The notes below the pieces were generated by a model. It was not told the DNA's origin. It saw only the letters and a list, made by a program, of their open reading frames with translations, and searched no databases. Made by a program: the position numbers and the translations under genes. 9,942 nt of DNA. It comes from Candidatus Zixiibacteriota bacterium (GTDB taxonomy: Bacteria; Zixibacteria; MSB-5A5; RBG-16-43-9). Within the stretch, counting starts at the first letter, position 1. Every line of letters starts with the position of its first letter. Location of the stretch: assembly GCA_029858245.1 (NCBI GenBank), contig JAOUFL010000073.1, forward strand, positions 1 to 9,942, in the 5' to 3' direction. This document shows, in pieces, positions 7,235 to 9,942 of the stretch.

Positions 7235-7239
7235 TTTCT

Positions 7240-7245
7240 CTCCTT
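7240..7245 (-). promoter_or_regulatory. Shine-Dalgarno site deciding the ino1 start
   Basis: AAGGAG at 7245-7240 ends five bases before the ATG at 7234. The upstream ATG at 7258 has no comparable site, so translation probably starts at 7234. Confidence 0.7.
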
Positions 7246-7257
7246 TCCTTAAATTCA

Positions 7258-7875
7258 TTAAACTTTTTCTAATTGTCTGTTTATGTAAATAATTCTCTGT
7301 ATGACAGTTATATTAGCAAAAATTGCGATTGTCCAGATCGAAAGCAGTAAAAATAAATTACTCGTTCCGGGGATTGAGCCCAGGATTGCTCCGGCAGCTA
7401 AAAAGGTGATCCTCTCCTGGCGCTGCATAATCCCTACTTTACATTCTATGCCTAATCCCTCTGCTCGTGCGCGAGTGTAGCTGACCATAAAAGAGCCAGC
7501 AATCGCAAAAATTATAATCAAAACTAAATATGATCCTCTAACCAAAAAATATGAGGAAAGACCTAAAAAGATTAATACCTCGGAATACCGGTCTATGGTA
7601 GAATCAAACAGTGCTCCGAATTTGCTCAAGGTATTGGTCTCGCGTGCCAGGCGTCCATCCAGAACATCACATATCCCTGCCAGTATGATCAAAACTCCCG
7701 CGCTGAAAAATTTACCATACACAAAAGAAAGTGCAGCCAGTATACTGAATATCAGACCGGTAAAGGTCACCACATGAGGATGAACTTTCAAATTAATGAA
7801 AACCCTTGCTAATGGCTCTATCACCATAAGAAAAGCTTTGACTAAATGTTTATTTAAAAGTTTAAACTCTGCCAT
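7258..7875 (-). CDS. CDP-alcohol phosphatidyltransferase, probable phosphatidylinositol-phosphate synthase
   Basis: Integral membrane enzyme that transfers a phosphatidyl group from a CDP-lipid to an alcohol, here most likely inositol phosphate, giving phosphatidylinositol phosphate. The family signature is complete: D70-VL-D73-G74-RL-A77-R78, eight residues, G87, three residues, D91, three residues, D95, supplying the four metal-binding Asp. About six membrane helices span the 205 residues. The downstream block SYTRARAEGLG (132-142) with MQRQER (150-155) matches the basic pocket of archaeal and actinobacterial PIP synthases rather than PgsA of glycerophosphate type. The gene abuts ino1, whose product is the expected acceptor, which strengthens the assignment. 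There is no obvious Shine-Dalgarno site before the ATG at 7875, so it may be coupled to the upstream PAP2 gene 29 bases away. The family is certain; inositol-phosphate specificity is inferred from motif and context. Confidence 0.88.
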   Translation of the reverse strand: MAEFKLLNKHLVKAFLMVIEPLARVFINLKVHPHVVTFTGLIFSILAALSFVYGKFFSAGVLIILAGICDVLDGRLARETNTLSKFGALFDSTIDRYSEVLIFLGLSSYFLVRGSYLVLIIIFAIAGSFMVSYTRARAEGLGIECKVGIMQRQERITFLAAGAILGSIPGTSNLFLLLSIWTIAIFANITVIQRIIYINRQLEKV

Positions 7876-7904
7876 AAGGTATCTATTTTAAGAAAATCAT
7901 AATA

Positions 7905-8882
7905 TCATTTATATTTAACCAAGTCAAGTGAAAAATCCTTACTTTCAAAGACAGACTTGTTCCCGTCTTTCCAGTCTGGCTCAATTTTATTTACAAAAGT
8001 AATACTTATCATACCCACCAGTATCCCCGCTATTACGTCTGATAGATAATGGAAGCGTCCCCATACTGTGCCTGCGAAAAGGCAGATTATCAGGGGACCT
8101 AAAAAATGGAAGAGTTTCCTTTCGTATTTATAGGTGAAAATGAAAACTACCCAGGCAACTGCCACATGTGAACTGGGCATACAGCCCCCATGTAATCCAC
8201 CGGTTTTTACTATCCATTGAGCCAGTGGTACAAAGATAAACCCCTGAATGGGAATCTGATGAAGATGTGAAAGAGCATAACGCGGTCCCTCTACCGGGCA
8301 GAAAATGAATCCTAAATATGAAATATAAAAAGCTACAGCAGAAGCAAAAACCATGCTATTGAATTCCTTTATCTTCCCTCCAGAATACAAAAAGATACCG
8401 GCTATGGGTAAAAGCAGATAATAGGAGAAATATGCCATCAGAAAATATTCATTTAAAATAGGATGAGATAATTTTTCCAAAAATACTGTGGGATATACAC
8501 CCAGTATAGTCAATTCCAAATTGTTAATCCAGTAGTCGTAGAATCGCGGGAAGATCAGGTGGATTAGATAACGTGTTTCCTCATAAAGGAAAGTGAAAAG
8601 AAAGACCGGATACCAGAGTCTAAAAAATCTGGCTATCCCACTGGAAAAAGATAAATACTTTGCGATTAAGAATATCAGGGTTATAACAGAAAAGTTGAAA
8701 ATTAGATAATAAAGCCAGTTAGGCTGATTATGCCTGAATAAGAGAATTATTAGGCTTAAAACTACCAGATAACTTACAGTTGCCCAATCAACAGGACATA
8801 AAAACGACCTTTTTTTCATAAAATTGTTTCGGTTTATAAGCCCGCTAAAAAAACAAGTAACATCCGGATTAAACCCTGACAC
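7905..8882 (-). CDS. PAP2-superfamily membrane protein (phosphatase or inositol-lipid synthase-like)
   Basis: A polytopic protein of 325 residues with at least six hydrophobic segments. Its PAP2 catalytic motifs lie late in the chain: PVEGPRY (196-202), PSSH (236-239, nucleophile-stabilising His239) and GRFHYLSD (275-282) with H278 and D282. PSSH in place of PSGH, and Thr in place of the Arg of the usual SRx5HxxxD third motif, resemble the PAP2_3 branch, which includes fungal AUR1-type inositol phosphorylceramide synthases, more than PgpB-type phosphatases. Encoded just before a PIP synthase and ino1, it could remove phosphate from phosphatidylinositol phosphate or transfer an inositol-phosphate head group. 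The GTG start at 8882 is 7 bases after the rsmI stop, with GGAAGG about 13 bases upstream. An ATG at 8819 would shorten it by 21 residues and starts closer to the first membrane helix, but has no visible ribosome site. Confidence 0.85.
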   Translation of the reverse strand: MSGFNPDVTCFFSGLINRNNFMKKRSFLCPVDWATVSYLVVLSLIILLFRHNQPNWLYYLIFNFSVITLIFLIAKYLSFSSGIARFFRLWYPVFLFTFLYEETRYLIHLIFPRFYDYWINNLELTILGVYPTVFLEKLSHPILNEYFLMAYFSYYLLLPIAGIFLYSGGKIKEFNSMVFASAVAFYISYLGFIFCPVEGPRYALSHLHQIPIQGFIFVPLAQWIVKTGGLHGGCMPSSHVAVAWVVFIFTYKYERKLFHFLGPLIICLFAGTVWGRFHYLSDVIAGILVGMISITFVNKIEPDWKDGNKSVFESKDFSLDLVKYK

Positions 8883-8889
8883 CTCGAGA

Positions 8890-9594
8890 TTATAACCTTC
8901 CTTCTACAATTATAACAATCTCTCCTCTGATTTTACTCGTTTCAAAATATTCTCTGATTTTCGATAGCCTTCCTCTTTTTACCTCCTCGAATTTTTTAGT
9001 CAACTCCCGGGCTATACAGACCCTTCTATCCCCTAGTATCAAGATAAAATCAGTGATGGTGTCAAGGAACCTGTGGGGTGATTCATAAAAAATCATGGTT
9101 CTTTTTTCATCAGAGAGCTCTGTAATCCTTTTTCTTCTTTTACCAGATTTAGCGGGCAGAAATCCCTCGAATATAAATTTGTCAGTAGGCAGGCCGGAAA
9201 CTACCAGTGCAGAGACAAAAGCTGTCGGTCCGGGAATAGATTCCACTCTGATTTCTTCCTCAATTGTGTATTTAACCATCAGATATGCAGGATCAGAAAT
9301 CCCCGGGGTACCCGCATCTGATACCAGGGCAATGGACTTTCCTGATTTCAATTCCTGTAGCAACCAGGGCGCCTTTTTCTCTTTATTATAATCATGATAG
9401 CTGGTAAGTCTATTAGTGATTGAATAATTCTTGAGCAGAATTCCTGTTTTTCTGGTATCCTCAGCCGCAATCAAATCAACCTCTTTTAACACTCTTAAAG
9501 CCCTAAGTGTGATATCCTCTAAATTTCCAATGGGAGTACTAAGCAGGTAGAGTGTCCCTGAATTGTGGAACCCATTTTTCATCGTTGGAATCAC
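8890..9594 (-). CDS. rsmI: 16S rRNA (cytidine(1402)-2'-O)-methyltransferase RsmI
   Basis: SAM-dependent tetrapyrrole-methylase-fold enzyme that 2'-O-methylates C1402 in the decoding centre of 16S rRNA. Of 234 residues, the N-terminal block GTLYLLSTPIGNLEDIT (13-29), AAEDTRKT (44-51), the SDAGTPGISDPAY stretch, the IPGPTAFVSAL stretch and YESPHR are all family hallmarks. The protein ends soon after GEIVIIVEG and so lacks the roughly 50-residue C-terminal HTH-like domain of the E. coli enzyme; short forms of this kind occur in other phyla. The GTG at 9594 lies 2 bases after the upstream stop; an in-frame ATG at 9582 would shorten it by four residues and is about as plausible, since neither start has a strong Shine-Dalgarno site. 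It is the only rRNA gene-modifying enzyme in an otherwise lipid-oriented operon. Confidence 0.95.
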   Translation of the reverse strand: MIPTMKNGFHNSGTLYLLSTPIGNLEDITLRALRVLKEVDLIAAEDTRKTGILLKNYSITNRLTSYHDYNKEKKAPWLLQELKSGKSIALVSDAGTPGISDPAYLMVKYTIEEEIRVESIPGPTAFVSALVVSGLPTDKFIFEGFLPAKSGKRRKRITELSDEKRTMIFYESPHRFLDTITDFILILGDRRVCIARELTKKFEEVKRGRLSKIREYFETSKIRGEIVIIVEGRL

Positions 9595-9596
9595 TC

Positions 9597-9942
9597 TTAA
9601 GCTATAAGTGTTTCTTTTGTTGGTACCCAGTCTCCACCTTTTTTCTCTAAAGGAATTCTCTTCCTCTTCTTGTATCCCCAGAAAAGTTCATATAGATAAG
9701 GCAGTCCTAATTGAAATATCTTTCTGGGTCTCAAATAAAAAGATAGATATGCTCTGACGATTAATCTCTGTAACTCCTTAGGCGTGATTTTATCCAATCG
9801 AATAACCGGCTGGCCTCCCCAGAAGATCTCCCAGTTGTTCGTTAGTAATCTGTTCTTGACTGAATCGTAAAGTTTTGTTCCAGGATACGGAGTTAAAATG
9901 GAGAACTGAGCAAAGGCAGGGTCAATGATTTTTGCGAAGCGT
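9597..9942 (-). CDS. Radical SAM protein, C-terminal end (probably B12-binding type; partial at right edge)
   Basis: The frame is open from the right edge (first full codon at 9941) to a TAA at 9597, giving 114 residues. The stretch FAQFSILTPYPGTKLYDSVK followed by NNWEIFWGGQPV is the characteristic end of the radical SAM barrel in B12-binding radical SAM proteins (the group annotated as cobalamin-dependent or BchE-like), where it leads into a helical tail of the type ITPKELQRLIVRAYLSFYLR. The CxxxCxxC cluster motif and any cobalamin domain would lie off the window, so the reaction cannot be named. A TTG at 9797 could be misread as a start, but the homologous-looking sequence continues upstream of it. 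The stop is 2 bases before the rsmI start, so the genes are probably co-transcribed. Confidence 0.8.
   Translation of the reverse strand, partial: RFAKIIDPAFAQFSILTPYPGTKLYDSVKNRLLTNNWEIFWGGQPVIRLDKITPKELQRLIVRAYLSFYLRPRKIFQLGLPYLYELFWGYKKRKRIPLEKKGGDWVPTKETLIA

Noticed and set aside
9597..9797. A separate 66-residue gene starting at a TTG at 9797
   Set aside because: The same frame stays open to the window edge and the upstream residues continue the typical end of a radical SAM barrel, so this is the tail of a larger truncated gene.

Overview
The window is an AT-leaning stretch of bacterial chromosome. All seven complete genes and both edge-truncated genes read from the minus strand. The organism looks like a Gram-negative-type bacterium, possibly from the FCB superphylum or a related candidate phylum. 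The grounds are a membrane-anchored S41 (CtpA-type) protease with a long C-terminal extension, a WG-repeat exported protein, and genes for inositol phospholipid synthesis. I cannot name a genus from this sequence.

Right to left, in transcription order, the first block (9942 to about 6054) is a tight operon-like run. It holds the C-terminal end of a radical SAM (probably B12-binding) protein, rsmI (16S rRNA 2'-O-methyltransferase), a PAP2-superfamily membrane protein, a CDP-alcohol phosphatidyltransferase that looks like a phosphatidylinositol-phosphate synthase, and ino1 (inositol-3-phosphate synthase). Gaps within it are 29 bases or less, and a convincing rho-independent terminator at 6054-6082 ends it. 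Together ino1, the phosphatidyltransferase and the PAP2 protein could take glucose-6-phosphate and CDP-diacylglycerol to an inositol lipid.

The second block (6053-4867) is one gene for an exported protein of eight WG repeats. A perfect 20-base palindrome lies just upstream of it. The third block (4866-2353) has a leader with a putative promoter and an inverted repeat, then tmk (thymidylate kinase) and ctpA, which overlap by four bases (ATGA).

The fourth block (2352-1) is the least explained. It is one very long open frame of at least 704 codons, running off the left edge. It has an uncharacterised, mostly helical N-terminal region of roughly 585 residues, then the start of a metallo-beta-lactamase-fold domain with an intact HxHxDH motif. 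The N-terminal half is visibly more AT-rich than the housekeeping genes. The gene has its own well-formed promoter, leader inverted repeat and Shine-Dalgarno site, so it is probably an independently expressed accessory gene. It is the best candidate in the window for something undescribed. I see no RNA genes, CRISPR array, transposon ends or integrase.
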